Origin: a virus
DNA length: 26,193 nt
IMG/VR virus record: IMGVR_UViG_3300044712_000563
Span: 1-26,193 of that record
Reading direction: 5' to 3' (one strand)
The notes beneath the pieces are model-generated. The model was not told where the DNA came from. It made no database searches and was given only the letters and a program-made list of their open reading frames with translations. The translations under genes and the position numbers were made by a program. Positions 15,144-23,616 of the stretch are shown here, piece after piece (position 1 is the first letter of the stretch; every line of letters begins with the position of its first letter).

Positions 15144-15998
15144 TTATCCTTTATTTAAAATATCTTTCATAAATTCAATGAATAATAGTGGATTAAATAA
15201 TTCATTATTAATTATTGGTGAAGCTAATAGGGTTTGATAATAAAGATCATCATTATTATTCATTTCTATAATCTTTTGAATAAATTGTTCTTGATTTGAA
15301 TATCTGTGGTAATTAAGCATACTGTCTTTATTAAAATCGTTTTCAATGTTTGCGTCTCCCCAATAAATTGGAATACATTTTGAAACATAGGCATCTGTTA
15401 TCTTTTCTGTATTATAATTGATTGTTGATGAGTTTTCAAATGCTAATAAAAATTTATATTGTTTTGAAAATTCAATTTTATCATCTACTGTTATGTTCAT
15501 ATTTCGTAAACATCTACCTGGTCTATCTACTTGAATGTGTTTATTAAGTTCTAATGCAAAGTTGTTTCGAAACTCATGATCACAATTATGTAAAAAAAGA
15601 ATCTTTTTTGTTTTTAAACTCTTATTAAAATTTCTATTACAAATATCATTTTTAATATCATATCCATATCTTCTAATATAACAAGGCATTCGAAAATTTC
15701 TTGAATCTTTTAAATCAAATGATGTAATAGAAAAGTTTGCATATTTATATAAATTTGTTAACCCCAATTGTCCTTCGAATGCTGGATATGAATGCACAAA
15801 AAAGTTTTCAGGAGTATATAATATTTTTTTGCAATTATATCTTCTAAAAGAATCGCCCCATGCGCTGAAAATTACAAAATCTGGAGATATATTATTATAT
15901 TCAATATTAAAATTTTCTTTTAATAATTTGCCAAAAATTGGATCGATTGATGGTTCAAATCCTGACCAAAAATCTGTAAAAGCTAATTTAATTTTCAT
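15144..15998 (-). CDS. GT10 alpha-1,3-fucosyltransferase-like enzyme
   Basis: This 284-residue glycosyltransferase transfers fucose (or a related 6-deoxyhexose) from a GDP donor. The C-terminal donor-binding domain has FENSSTINYNTEKITDAY (187-204), followed by CIPIYWG (208-214). This is the GT10 signature (family form FENS-x-x-x-x-Y-V-T-E-K-I, with N for V here, then P-I-Y-W-G) that binds GDP-fucose. The N-terminal half has YTPENFFVHS (61-70), also typical. There is no membrane anchor. GDP-mannose dehydratase in the same operon makes the precursor of GDP-fucose, which ties donor synthesis and use together. The start ATG overlaps the end of the sulfotransferase gene by 11 bases. Confidence 0.9.
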   Translation of the reverse strand: MKIKLAFTDFWSGFEPSIDPIFGKLLKENFNIEYNNISPDFVIFSAWGDSFRRYNCKKILYTPENFFVHSYPAFEGQLGLTNLYKYANFSITSFDLKDSRNFRMPCYIRRYGYDIKNDICNRNFNKSLKTKKILFLHNCDHEFRNNFALELNKHIQVDRPGRCLRNMNITVDDKIEFSKQYKFLLAFENSSTINYNTEKITDAYVSKCIPIYWGDANIENDFNKDSMLNYHRYSNQEQFIQKIIEMNNNDDLYYQTLLASPIINNELFNPLLFIEFMKDILNKG

Positions 15999-16575
15999 AA
16001 GTATATTTCAAATTATTAATATCTCGTTTATAAACATACGCAACTTTATCAATTAAATCTGTATTTGTATAATATTTTTTATAATCTGTTGATGCAGAAG
16101 AATTAATAATTGGTATATTTATATTTAAAGGTAGGTTTAATTCATTAAACATTTGATTAATTTCAATATTTAAATTTTCTAATCGTATTAATTTATTAAC
16201 TTTTAAATTATCATTATTATCATAAACAAATGTAGATTGTTCGTCCCATCCATGTTCAAATATTTTTTTATTTTTGATTAATAGATTAATATGTTCTTCA
16301 AAAGTTAAATTTTTAAGTAAGTCATAATCGGGATGTTTACAATTTTTTATTGAATGCCAATAACTTTGTTCTAATCGTGCATAATTATAAGCAGAAACTA
16401 CCCTTGCCCAAGGATTTCTAATTGTAGAAAATTTATAAAAATTTTCATTAAAATATGGATGGGTATCCCATCTATAATGTCCATTCATTTCCATTCCTAA
16501 CGTATTAATAATAGCTGTTCCGCCATTTTTAGGAATGTGTATAAATAATAAATTAAATTGTTTTAATATTGCCAT
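15988..16575 (-). CDS. PAPS-dependent sulfotransferase (Sulfotransfer_2-like)
   Basis: This is a 195-residue putative carbohydrate sulfotransferase that would move sulfate from PAPS to a glycan hydroxyl. The frame is open to 16650, but the ATG at 16575, two bases past the preceding stop, puts the active site at its normal distance from the N-terminus. IHIPKNGGT (12-20) is the 5'-phosphosulfate-binding loop, with the catalytic lysine K17. FSTIRNPWARVVSAY (49-63) is the 3'-phosphate-binding motif, with R53 and S61. It lies beside the fucosyltransferase, suggesting sulfation of a fucose-containing glycan. A lack of a signal or membrane segment implies cytoplasmic action. Confidence in the family is high. 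Confidence 0.88.
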   Translation of the reverse strand: MAILKQFNLLFIHIPKNGGTAIINTLGMEMNGHYRWDTHPYFNENFYKFSTIRNPWARVVSAYNYARLEQSYWHSIKNCKHPDYDLLKNLTFEEHINLLIKNKKIFEHGWDEQSTFVYDNNDNLKVNKLIRLENLNIEINQMFNELNLPLNINIPIINSSASTDYKKYYTNTDLIDKVAYVYKRDINNLKYTYEN

Positions 16576-16577
16576 AA

Positions 16578-17183
16578 TCACATCACATATAAACTTGTCC
16601 AATATAATCCCGATTCCGTACCTTGATATACGGCAGGATAAGTATAACAACTTTTTACTTTTGTTTTTTCAATACATTCATTATATTTAAAATCCATAGG
16701 AATAATATTTTCATCAATAAGTTTTATTATTTTTTCAGTACATGATAACGTAATAACATAACAATGAGTACATCGACTTTTATAACTTGGATCATAATAA
16801 ACACATTTATTCGGTATTGGATTAATTACATCAAGTTGACAACAAACTCCTAAAAACATTATATCGCCATTTAATGCATCAAATTCTTCAATACATTTAT
16901 GATAAAATGGTTCAAAATTGATTGGAATTAAACAGTCATCTTCAAATACTAAAATTCGATTATATTTATTTTTTAATTGTTCATGTAAACAGTATTTATG
17001 TTTAAGATATAACGATACTTGTCCTTTACTTTTACATCCTTCGGGTATTGTTTCTATCTCTTGTGGAGAAAAGTTTTCTACCCATTCAACATTCATATGT
17101 AATTTTTCAAAGCTTTGTAAAATGGCTTCTTTCCTTTTAATTAATGGTGGATGATGTAAACAATATATTTTATCTGTGATCAT
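16578..17183 (-). CDS. GT25-family glycosyltransferase (LPS biosynthesis type)
   Basis: This 201-residue protein matches glycosyltransferase family 25, which includes LPS galactosyltransferases such as LgtB and LgtE. The N-terminal IYCLHHPPLIKRKEA (6-20) is the strand and turn that bind the nucleotide. RILVFEDDCLI (76-86) contains the metal-binding acidic EDD motif (81-83). CTHCYVIT matches the family G-T-H-A-Y-x-I-S motif with Cys in place of Gly and Ala. It ends two bases before the sulfotransferase start. It probably adds a hexose to a surface glycan; the acceptor is unknown. Confidence 0.85.
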   Translation of the reverse strand: MITDKIYCLHHPPLIKRKEAILQSFEKLHMNVEWVENFSPQEIETIPEGCKSKGQVSLYLKHKYCLHEQLKNKYNRILVFEDDCLIPINFEPFYHKCIEEFDALNGDIMFLGVCCQLDVINPIPNKCVYYDPSYKSRCTHCYVITLSCTEKIIKLIDENIIPMDFKYNECIEKTKVKSCYTYPAVYQGTESGLYWTSLYVM

Positions 17184-17185
17184 AA

Positions 17186-17962
17186 TTAAATTATTAATGT
17201 TTTATAATGGTTAAATAGTGCTTTTTCATTGTTATTTATTATGTTTTTATAAAATTTCAATAGATATTCAATTGATAAGGATTCCCAAGTATCAATAAAT
17301 AGAATTGGCAATTCTTTAAAATTATTCATTGCAATATGATTTTCAATAATTGGGACAACGCCTAAATAAATAGCTTCCCACACTCTATGACAATCTATGC
17401 TATTACCTCTTGGAGAAATAATATATTGATATTGCGACATAATATTCCAATATTCTTCTACAGGTCGTTTAACAAAATCAAAATCTATAAATGATTTATT
17501 TTTAAGCTTTTGAATAATTTCATATCTATAATATGTTGTATCTGGATCAAAATTGCAATAAACTAATTTATCTTTTTTATTATTTTTTTGTGAAATGTCA
17601 AATAATTTCTGCTTATTGCCGTGTGGCCACTTTTCATTTGCAATACCTATTGGTATTGGAGTAAATTTATTATGTTCTAAATTGGCATTCATTCCATACC
17701 AATGAAGCAATCTATTGTCTTCTAAAAGATCAATGTATGGATATGGCATGGCAGTATCTGAATTGTGTGTTATTAATTTAAATTTATAATTTATTAATGG
17801 TAATATTTTTTGTTTAAATTTAGATATATAATCGCTTTTAACAAAAATTATATCAGAATTTTTATTTAACTCTTCTTTTGTAATATATGGTTTATCTTCA
17901 TCTAAATATATTTTTGATAAAGTTTTAAAGGTATTACCTGTAATATAGTCTGTAGTAATCAT
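17186..17962 (-). CDS. Exostosin-like (GT47-type) glycosyltransferase
   Basis: This is a 258-residue putative glycosyltransferase. A TTG six bases upstream could also start the frame, but the ATG at 17962, overlapping the preceding stop as TAATG, is preferred. The clear motif is ISPRGNSIDCHRVWEAIYLG (182-201) followed by VVPII, the C-terminal donor-binding segment of exostosin and related GT47 enzymes (S-P-x-G-x-x-x-x-x-x-R-x-W-E-A-l-x-x-G-x-x-P-v). The N-terminal half is less conserved, with TPIPIGIANEKW (101-112), also seen in this group. It is one of ten glycosyltransferase-like genes in the block. The sugar and linkage are unknown. Confidence 0.8.
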   Translation of the reverse strand: MITTDYITGNTFKTLSKIYLDEDKPYITKEELNKNSDIIFVKSDYISKFKQKILPLINYKFKLITHNSDTAMPYPYIDLLEDNRLLHWYGMNANLEHNKFTPIPIGIANEKWPHGNKQKLFDISQKNNKKDKLVYCNFDPDTTYYRYEIIQKLKNKSFIDFDFVKRPVEEYWNIMSQYQYIISPRGNSIDCHRVWEAIYLGVVPIIENHIAMNNFKELPILFIDTWESLSIEYLLKFYKNIINNNEKALFNHYKTLII

Positions 17963-18822
17963 TACCAATAACCACCATCTTCAATTTCTTTATAACTAAT
18001 AGGTTTTTCTTCTTCTGATGGCCTAATCCAATTTTCATTATAAAAACATCTGATTGCATCTGTCATATCCCATCGTAATCCTTTAATCCCGAATAGTATT
18101 TGAGTTGGGCCTCCCAAATGTATTGCTTGTTTGTTTATAGATTTTATAAATGAACATAATGGCAATGATGCCGCTCCAACTCCAACAATAGCAAAATCAA
18201 AGTTTTCGTTACTAATTTTATACTTATATGCGTCTATAAGATCATTCCATGTTTGATAATCTGTTTTATTATTGTTTATGGCTGGTGATAGTGGAAATTC
18301 TAAGGTTTTAAGATTAAAACACAATAATCGGTTATCGTCCCAAATTTTGTTTCGTCGTAAAAATTGCGATTCAATACTTTTTTTAAATGGAGAAATAACT
18401 AATACAGTTTTATTTTTTAAGTATTGTGTCCAAGGATATCCAAAATAATATGGTTCTAATCCTTCCAAATCTAATAGCGTGCAATTTGAATTGTTTCTTT
18501 TTATAAAACGGGCTTCAAATTCTCTATTAAAATTTGACCAAGAAACTAATCCGTCTATATTTTCAATGCTTTTTTCTAATGTTAAAACAAATTTTATTCT
18601 TTGTTGTTCGGTTTGAGGAAACACTCCTGCGTTTTTATATATTTCATTTATTATTGTTTGGTTCCATTGTATTGGTTGATTTTTTGATTGGAAAAAATAA
18701 TAATTATAAATGCACATTAATTCACAATTTCCTATTTTACCTGCTGCAAACGGCATACCGCTACTAATTTTTTCATTTAAATATAAATTGGTTCTTAATC
18801 CGTCTAGTTTTTGAAATTGCAT
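17962..18822 (-). CDS. GT-D-like glycosyltransferase family protein
   Basis: This 286-residue protein resembles polysaccharide-cluster proteins with the GT-D fold. FAAGKIGNCELMCI (25-38) corresponds to the R-x-G-D-G-E-L region that in GT-D enzymes provides the acidic metal-binding motif; here only the glutamate of that motif is kept (GNCE). The second conserved segment, FAIVGVGAASLPLC (210-223) and AIHLGGPTQILFGIKG (233-248), matches the family pattern ending in a GG-x-T/S-Q-x-x-F-G-I-x-G. The AAAGGA ribosome binding site is good. The fold assignment is fairly confident; whether it is a transferase or a non-catalytic relative is open. Confidence 0.7.
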   Translation of the reverse strand: MQFQKLDGLRTNLYLNEKISSGMPFAAGKIGNCELMCIYNYYFFQSKNQPIQWNQTIINEIYKNAGVFPQTEQQRIKFVLTLEKSIENIDGLVSWSNFNREFEARFIKRNNSNCTLLDLEGLEPYYFGYPWTQYLKNKTVLVISPFKKSIESQFLRRNKIWDDNRLLCFNLKTLEFPLSPAINNNKTDYQTWNDLIDAYKYKISNENFDFAIVGVGAASLPLCSFIKSINKQAIHLGGPTQILFGIKGLRWDMTDAIRCFYNENWIRPSEEEKPISYKEIEDGGYW

Positions 18823-18831
18823 ATAGTTCCT

Positions 18832-19683
18832 TTATTTTATATATTCCTTTAATTTTTTACTGTGTATATGTAAATTAAATATTTTATACTTTTCATTATT
18901 AAAATATAAATATGGTTTATCTTCAAGTATTATTGAAATTTTTTTATGGTGTAAAAGTTGTCCTACATAATGACGCAAATCGTAAAATCCAGAAGGATGA
19001 AATGGAGTTCCTGAAATATATTGACCATATGATGCACCATCAAATACCATATTTGTAAAATTATAAAATTTATCAATTGGAAGTAAAGGAAAATAAGATA
19101 TAATATCTGTAGTATGTTTATGTATTAAATCTATCATTACCATTTCACCTATAGTCGGATAATTTGTAAACTTAGATACATATAAATGTCCTTTAATTAA
19201 AAGTTGTTCTATTTTTTCAAAAAATTTTATAAAATGATTAATACTATTACAATATATTATACCAGCAGAACCTAATTCTGGACCAACTTTATTAAAATAA
19301 ATACCATTTGGCAAATTATTAAAAACATCATAATTATGATATATTAAATTATCATATTCTAGATGTACAAATTTATCAATTTTATTTTCTATTACATATA
19401 AATAAACTATATATAAACGTAATAATGTAAGTAACCAAAATTTATCTTTATAAAAAGCTGGAAATCCTTGTTTGCACATATTAAAAAAATTAGTAAGTTT
19501 ATCATTATATAGAGATATATCATTGATTAATATTGGTTCTGTTGCAGTGTATTTTCGAATGCTATCAAAACTGTATTTTGCATATTCGGGTAATGAAGAA
19601 AAAACATAATCAGAATGCTCCAATTCATTTAAAAATGGCAGTGTATTAGCGTCGATGTGAACATATATAGTTTTAATATTCAT
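18832..19683 (-). CDS. Probable GT-A-type glycosyltransferase
   Basis: This 283-residue protein shows a nucleotide-sugar transferase pattern without a family I can name with certainty. FVHLEYDNLIYHNYD (105-119) has an acidic E-Y-D at the end of a hydrophobic strand, as in DxD motifs. FDGASYGQYISGTPFHPSGF (214-233) is a G-rich active-site segment that I associate with sugar transferases of capsule clusters, and FNLHIHSKKL closes the domain with histidines near the C-terminus. The start follows the preceding stop by one base with GAGGA 12 bases upstream. The donor and acceptor are unknown. Confidence 0.65.
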   Translation of the reverse strand: MNIKTIYVHIDANTLPFLNELEHSDYVFSSLPEYAKYSFDSIRKYTATEPILINDISLYNDKLTNFFNMCKQGFPAFYKDKFWLLTLLRLYIVYLYVIENKIDKFVHLEYDNLIYHNYDVFNNLPNGIYFNKVGPELGSAGIIYCNSINHFIKFFEKIEQLLIKGHLYVSKFTNYPTIGEMVMIDLIHKHTTDIISYFPLLPIDKFYNFTNMVFDGASYGQYISGTPFHPSGFYDLRHYVGQLLHHKKISIILEDKPYLYFNNEKYKIFNLHIHSKKLKEYIK

Positions 19684-19684
19684 T

Positions 19685-20437
19685 TCAAAAAAATCCTCTA
19701 TGATGCCAAAAAATTACAGGATAATTGTATTTATCAGTTTTATAATTTTTGCCCCATTCTGATGGATCAATAGCAATTGTAATATTATATTTTATAGAAA
19801 GAAGTGATAATATTGATTGATCATGCCTGTGTGCAATAAAATCAGAAAAATTTTCCCCTAATTTATTTGGAATATCTGTTAATATATCAACATCTTGACA
19901 ATAATTATAGAATTCTATTATAAACTTTTCGGTAAAATTATTTTTCTTTAAAAGAACATATGATGCATTAACTTGGTTTCCTTTTATATATTCTTCACCT
20001 AAACAGTTCATTTTTTTAAAACAATCATATTTTGTCCATTGAGAATTTTTCCATATAGTATTTGCTGGTGCTCCATCTCTATTATCAAATAAAATAAGTC
20101 CTTTTTTGTCTTTTAAAACTAAATCAAAAAGACATTTAGGATCGTTAACAATACTATTTCCACCATCAACATAAAATAATATGTCATTGTCTTCTAATTG
20201 TTTTAAGGTGTTTAAAATTATATATGGTTTCCATAACCAATAACCACACCCTTTTTGTTGATTCATTATATCGTAATTTTCTTTAATAAACTTTGAATCT
20301 AATGTTTCTTTAGTATATGAAACATAACCATCGAAATATTTTTTAGCAGTATTAATAAGATTTTCTTGTGATCTAAAAAATCTATTTGTTCCATAGTGAT
20401 TACTTTGACTAGCGAAAGAGATTATTATTTTTTTCAT
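19685..20437 (-). CDS. Putative glycosyltransferase with WLWKP motif
   Basis: This is a 250-residue protein. The segment QKGCGYWLWKPYIILNTL (61-78) followed by DILFYVDGG (85-93) is characteristic of a family of sugar transferase-like proteins found in polysaccharide clusters, in which the D in YVDGG is the likely metal ligand. HRHDQSILSLL in the second half is a conserved acceptor-side motif of the same family. There is no membrane segment. It overlaps its upstream neighbour by four bases (ATGA). The family is recognised by motif only, and its reaction is not known to me. Confidence 0.65.
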   Translation of the reverse strand: MKKIIISFASQSNHYGTNRFFRSQENLINTAKKYFDGYVSYTKETLDSKFIKENYDIMNQQKGCGYWLWKPYIILNTLKQLEDNDILFYVDGGNSIVNDPKCLFDLVLKDKKGLILFDNRDGAPANTIWKNSQWTKYDCFKKMNCLGEEYIKGNQVNASYVLLKKNNFTEKFIIEFYNYCQDVDILTDIPNKLGENFSDFIAHRHDQSILSLLSIKYNITIAIDPSEWGKNYKTDKYNYPVIFWHHRGFF

Positions 20438-21198
20438 TTTTTAAAATATCTTTTTTCTAAGTCTTCTTCATTATCGAATGGTAAATACCATAATATATTA
20501 TTATATGTTTGTCTTTTATTTAAAATAGTAAAAACATAATTCCACCAATATTGCATTTCTGGATGTTTTTTTGCTTCGTTTTCATTAAACAAAGATTCTT
20601 TGTCAATTGTTGTACACGCTGTACTGTGATGCTCTGCATGAAATATAACTGGTGGCAATTTATTAACAACTTTACAATTACTATTTAACATACAAATAAC
20701 CATATAATGAGTATCCCAATATGGTTTTCCTATATAATAATTTAAAAACTTATTAGAATTTTTATTCCACCATGTTTTTTTGAAAGCAAAAGCGTCAAAT
20801 CCGTGTACACTATAGGCTTGCATTTTTAATTCTTCGTCTAAGGACTCTAGGCTATGTAGATGCATTCGTGAAATGGCATATGTTTCGTGTTCATCAAAGA
20901 TATTATAAAGTTTATTACTTACTACAATATCATTGTTCATAAATAAAAATATGTCGCATTCAGTTTTAGATAAAGTATCAAGAATATCACAAACAAATGG
21001 TAATTTATTATTTTTAAACGGCATAAATATAGTTTTAAATCCGTTATAATTTATATTTTCATGTTCGTAACAAATATTATATAATTCAACATTTTCACGT
21101 TTAGATTTAAATTTTAAAAGAGAATCTATACATAATTGTTCTCTCTTTTCTAATTTATCATATGATTTATAACCGTTTATTCCAATAGATATTTTCAT
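20434..21198 (-). CDS. Putative GT-A glycosyltransferase
   Basis: This 254-residue protein has an N-terminal nucleotide-binding strand, MKISIGINGYKSYDKL. DIFLFMNNDIVVS (82-94) contains the acidic metal-binding position typical of GT2-like enzymes. VHGFDAFAFKKTWW and a following FHAEHHSTAC segment look like acceptor and divalent metal-side elements. Its three-part layout suggests a GT-A fold, but overall similarity to any named family is low by eye. It ends in a four-base overlap with the next gene. The sugar and acceptor are unknown. Confidence 0.6.
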   Translation of the reverse strand: MKISIGINGYKSYDKLEKREQLCIDSLLKFKSKRENVELYNICYEHENINYNGFKTIFMPFKNNKLPFVCDILDTLSKTECDIFLFMNNDIVVSNKLYNIFDEHETYAISRMHLHSLESLDEELKMQAYSVHGFDAFAFKKTWWNKNSNKFLNYYIGKPYWDTHYMVICMLNSNCKVVNKLPPVIFHAEHHSTACTTIDKESLFNENEAKKHPEMQYWWNYVFTILNKRQTYNNILWYLPFDNEEDLEKRYFKK

Positions 21199-21200
21199 GT

Positions 21201-22028
21201 TTAAATTAAGTTAATTGTGTTATCATTCCAATTATGTGATGGTATGCACCACGAATGCATACTTATAACATCATAATTTTCATTTTTTGCGTTTTCAATA
21301 ATGTTTTTAACTTCTTGTTGTGTCCAATTACAATCATAGGGATTATATTGTAATTTTCCTGATTGTTTTTGATTTATTTTTTTATATATATAATAATCTG
21401 GATACTTTTTAAAAATAAAATATCCATAGAATTCTGGTTCGGCAATATGACATTTAACAGATGTAATTTTATATGATTTTTCTATTAATTGACTTGGAGT
21501 TAAGTTTATATAATTCATTATTTCATTTATAAATTTTTTATTAAACAGATTCATATCGCTAATAAAAGTATGTTTGTGTAATGTTGGATCATAATTAGGA
21601 AAAAATATATTATTAAATGCCCTATATTGTGGACATATTGGTATATTGTCTGTTATTCCGTCTGTTTGATCATATCCCCTATACCAAATAGGTTTATTAT
21701 TTTCAAATAATGGTAACTTTTTTATAATTAATGTATCTGCATCTAGAGTAAAATAATATTCTGTATTTGTAACATTTTGAAACAATTTAATAAACTGTTG
21801 ATATATCCAATTTGGTCTAAATTTCCAATTAAATGGTTGAACGTTTGGTAAAATGTCAAAATCTAAATGATAATATATTGGAGTGTCAATTGCGATAGGT
21901 GTTATTTTGGTTGGTGTGCAGATGTGTATATCATTAATTTCTTTAATATTTTCTAACATATATTTAATTACTAATTTTATACGAAATAAGTCTTTTGGAG
22001 CACACGGTATAAAGGCATCAATTTTCAT
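21201..22028 (-). CDS. DUF6492-like glycosyltransferase-type protein
   Basis: This 275-residue protein has the pattern NWIYQQFIKLF (73-83) followed by YYFTLDADTLIIKKL (91-105). The DAD (96-98) is a classic metal-binding motif, and the W-x-x-Q-Q-F/x-x-K-L element is typical of the DUF6492 family of predicted GT-A enzymes. SVKCHIAEPEFYGYFI and a C-terminal VISMHSWC may close the active site. It overlaps its upstream neighbour by 11 bases. No donor can be inferred. Confidence 0.7.
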   Translation of the reverse strand: MKIDAFIPCAPKDLFRIKLVIKYMLENIKEINDIHICTPTKITPIAIDTPIYYHLDFDILPNVQPFNWKFRPNWIYQQFIKLFQNVTNTEYYFTLDADTLIIKKLPLFENNKPIWYRGYDQTDGITDNIPICPQYRAFNNIFFPNYDPTLHKHTFISDMNLFNKKFINEIMNYINLTPSQLIEKSYKITSVKCHIAEPEFYGYFIFKKYPDYYIYKKINQKQSGKLQYNPYDCNWTQQEVKNIIENAKNENYDVISMHSWCIPSHNWNDNTINLI

Positions 22029-22797
22029 TTTTAATTCTTTCTTTTATAAATTTAATAAAATCTTCTTGTGATGTTTGTGGAATTTGTACTATATGAAATC
22101 CATATTTTTTATAAAAAATATTGAAAAATTCGTTTCGAATTTCATCGTAATTTTTCTTTCCTAACATTCTGCTAATTGTTCTTGGATTATTCATTATTAA
22201 ATCGTCGGAATTGGCAACATCTGCAAACCACCAAAATTTACTTGCTAATCCTGTTAATGAAATCCGATATGTTAGTTCAACATCAAATCCTGTAATTCCG
22301 GTTGGTAATTCTGCAATATATAAACTATCTAATTTCTTAATAAGCGTTTTACTCATATAAGCAAAATCATTACACATATGAGGATAAAAATTAATTGAAC
22401 ATGTTTTAGAATATTGAATTTGAAGTTTTGGTGTACGAGCATTTGGTATTCCAGAATAATAACTTGTACTTGGAAACGAAAAATAATGTAAATTTGTTTG
22501 TTTGTTAGCATCAATATATTTTTCAAATATATCTGACGACTTTACAATCATATCGTCTTCAAATAAAAAAAAATGATCGATATTTTTGGAAATAAGATAT
22601 TCTAATCCATCGTTTCTTGATTTGCCGGGATATTCATTTTTTGTGTGTTGTATCCACTTGGCAGAATATTCATCTTTATATGGATCACCACCATTAACAA
22701 TAACAAGTTCATCTATTTTATTTAAAGGAAGAGAATTATATAAATCTTTTAAATAATGTTCTGCATTATATGTTGTTATACTGACGCCTATTTTCAT
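22018..22797 (-). CDS. GT2-like glycosyltransferase (tandem copy 1)
   Basis: This 259-residue GT-A enzyme has a family 2-like N-terminal strand, GVSITTYNAEHYLKDL (4-19), and an acidic motif FLFEDDMIV (77-85). A C-terminal region has FWWFADVANSDDLI and IPQTSQEDFIKFI. Its downstream layout closely parallels the upstream neighbour gene at 22798-23616 (FWWFNDILNSEQFI, VPDTSPENLIEIL), so the two are probably an old tandem duplication. The ribosome binding site is weak and the start follows the preceding stop directly (TAAATG), suggesting translational coupling. Substrates are unknown. Confidence 0.75.
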   Translation of the reverse strand: MKIGVSITTYNAEHYLKDLYNSLPLNKIDELVIVNGGDPYKDEYSAKWIQHTKNEYPGKSRNDGLEYLISKNIDHFFLFEDDMIVKSSDIFEKYIDANKQTNLHYFSFPSTSYYSGIPNARTPKLQIQYSKTCSINFYPHMCNDFAYMSKTLIKKLDSLYIAELPTGITGFDVELTYRISLTGLASKFWWFADVANSDDLIMNNPRTISRMLGKKNYDEIRNEFFNIFYKKYGFHIVQIPQTSQEDFIKFIKERIKNEN

Positions 22798-23616
22798 TTA
22801 TAATACTTTTCTAGAATATGTTTTTTGAATATTATTCAATATTTCAATAAGATTTTCTGGAGATGTATCTGGAACTTTTGTTGGAATATTTCCATGCAAA
22901 TGTTGATATAGTGCTGTTCCGAAATTCATGTTTTTATTCCATTCTTCATTATTATGTCTAATTACAGAAGATTCCATAGCGTTTTGTTGTTCTTGAATAA
23001 ATTGTTCAGAGTTTAATATATCATTAAACCACCAAAATGCTGGGGCTAATCCTGCTTTAATAATTCTATGTGTATGTTCAACATGTTCCCAACATCTTAA
23101 TGATGAAAATCTTTCGTCCATATATCCAACTGCTCGGATAATATTTTTTAAATAATATGAAAAAGCTCCAATACAATTTGGAAAAAATCCTACCTCAAAT
23201 CCTTCTCCATAATCTATAATTTGTCTGGGATTTTTTATTCCATCTGGAGTTTTGTTTGCCGGTCCATGACCATAAAAATTCCAGTGCCATAATCCTGTCT
23301 TTTCAGAATATTTAATATATGTTTCAAATATTTTTGGATCAAGTATTTGTTGATCTTCTTCTATTAAAAATAGGTGATCACATCCGTCTTGTATTAAATA
23401 TCGAAGCGCGTTGTTTTTGGCACATGCTACTCCAAGATTTTTAGAATGCTGTAAAACTTGTTTTATTTTTTTGGGATAGATATCTCTAGGATATCCGGCG
23501 GGATCATCATTAACTACGCAAATGGCTCCTATTCCGTCTGGTATGCTATCAATACAAGCTTTAAAAAATTCTGGTCGTTTATAACTTATAATTCCTATTC
23601 CAATTTTATTATTCAT
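22798..23616 (-). CDS. GT2-like glycosyltransferase (tandem copy 2)
   Basis: This 272-residue GT-A enzyme starts GIGIISYKRPEFFKACI (5-21), the usual family 2 opening. VVNDDPAGYP and LFLIEEDQQIL (82-92) supply acidic residues at the nucleotide and metal sites. FWWFNDILNSEQFI and a terminal VPDTSPENLIEIL are shared with the adjacent gene at 22018-22797. Its start overlaps the stop of gene 47 as TAATG. It is the first gene of the glycan block in transcription order, so the block is directly joined to gene 47. The acceptor is unknown. Confidence 0.78.
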   Translation of the reverse strand: MNNKIGIGIISYKRPEFFKACIDSIPDGIGAICVVNDDPAGYPRDIYPKKIKQVLQHSKNLGVACAKNNALRYLIQDGCDHLFLIEEDQQILDPKIFETYIKYSEKTGLWHWNFYGHGPANKTPDGIKNPRQIIDYGEGFEVGFFPNCIGAFSYYLKNIIRAVGYMDERFSSLRCWEHVEHTHRIIKAGLAPAFWWFNDILNSEQFIQEQQNAMESSVIRHNNEEWNKNMNFGTALYQHLHGNIPTKVPDTSPENLIEILNNIQKTYSRKVL

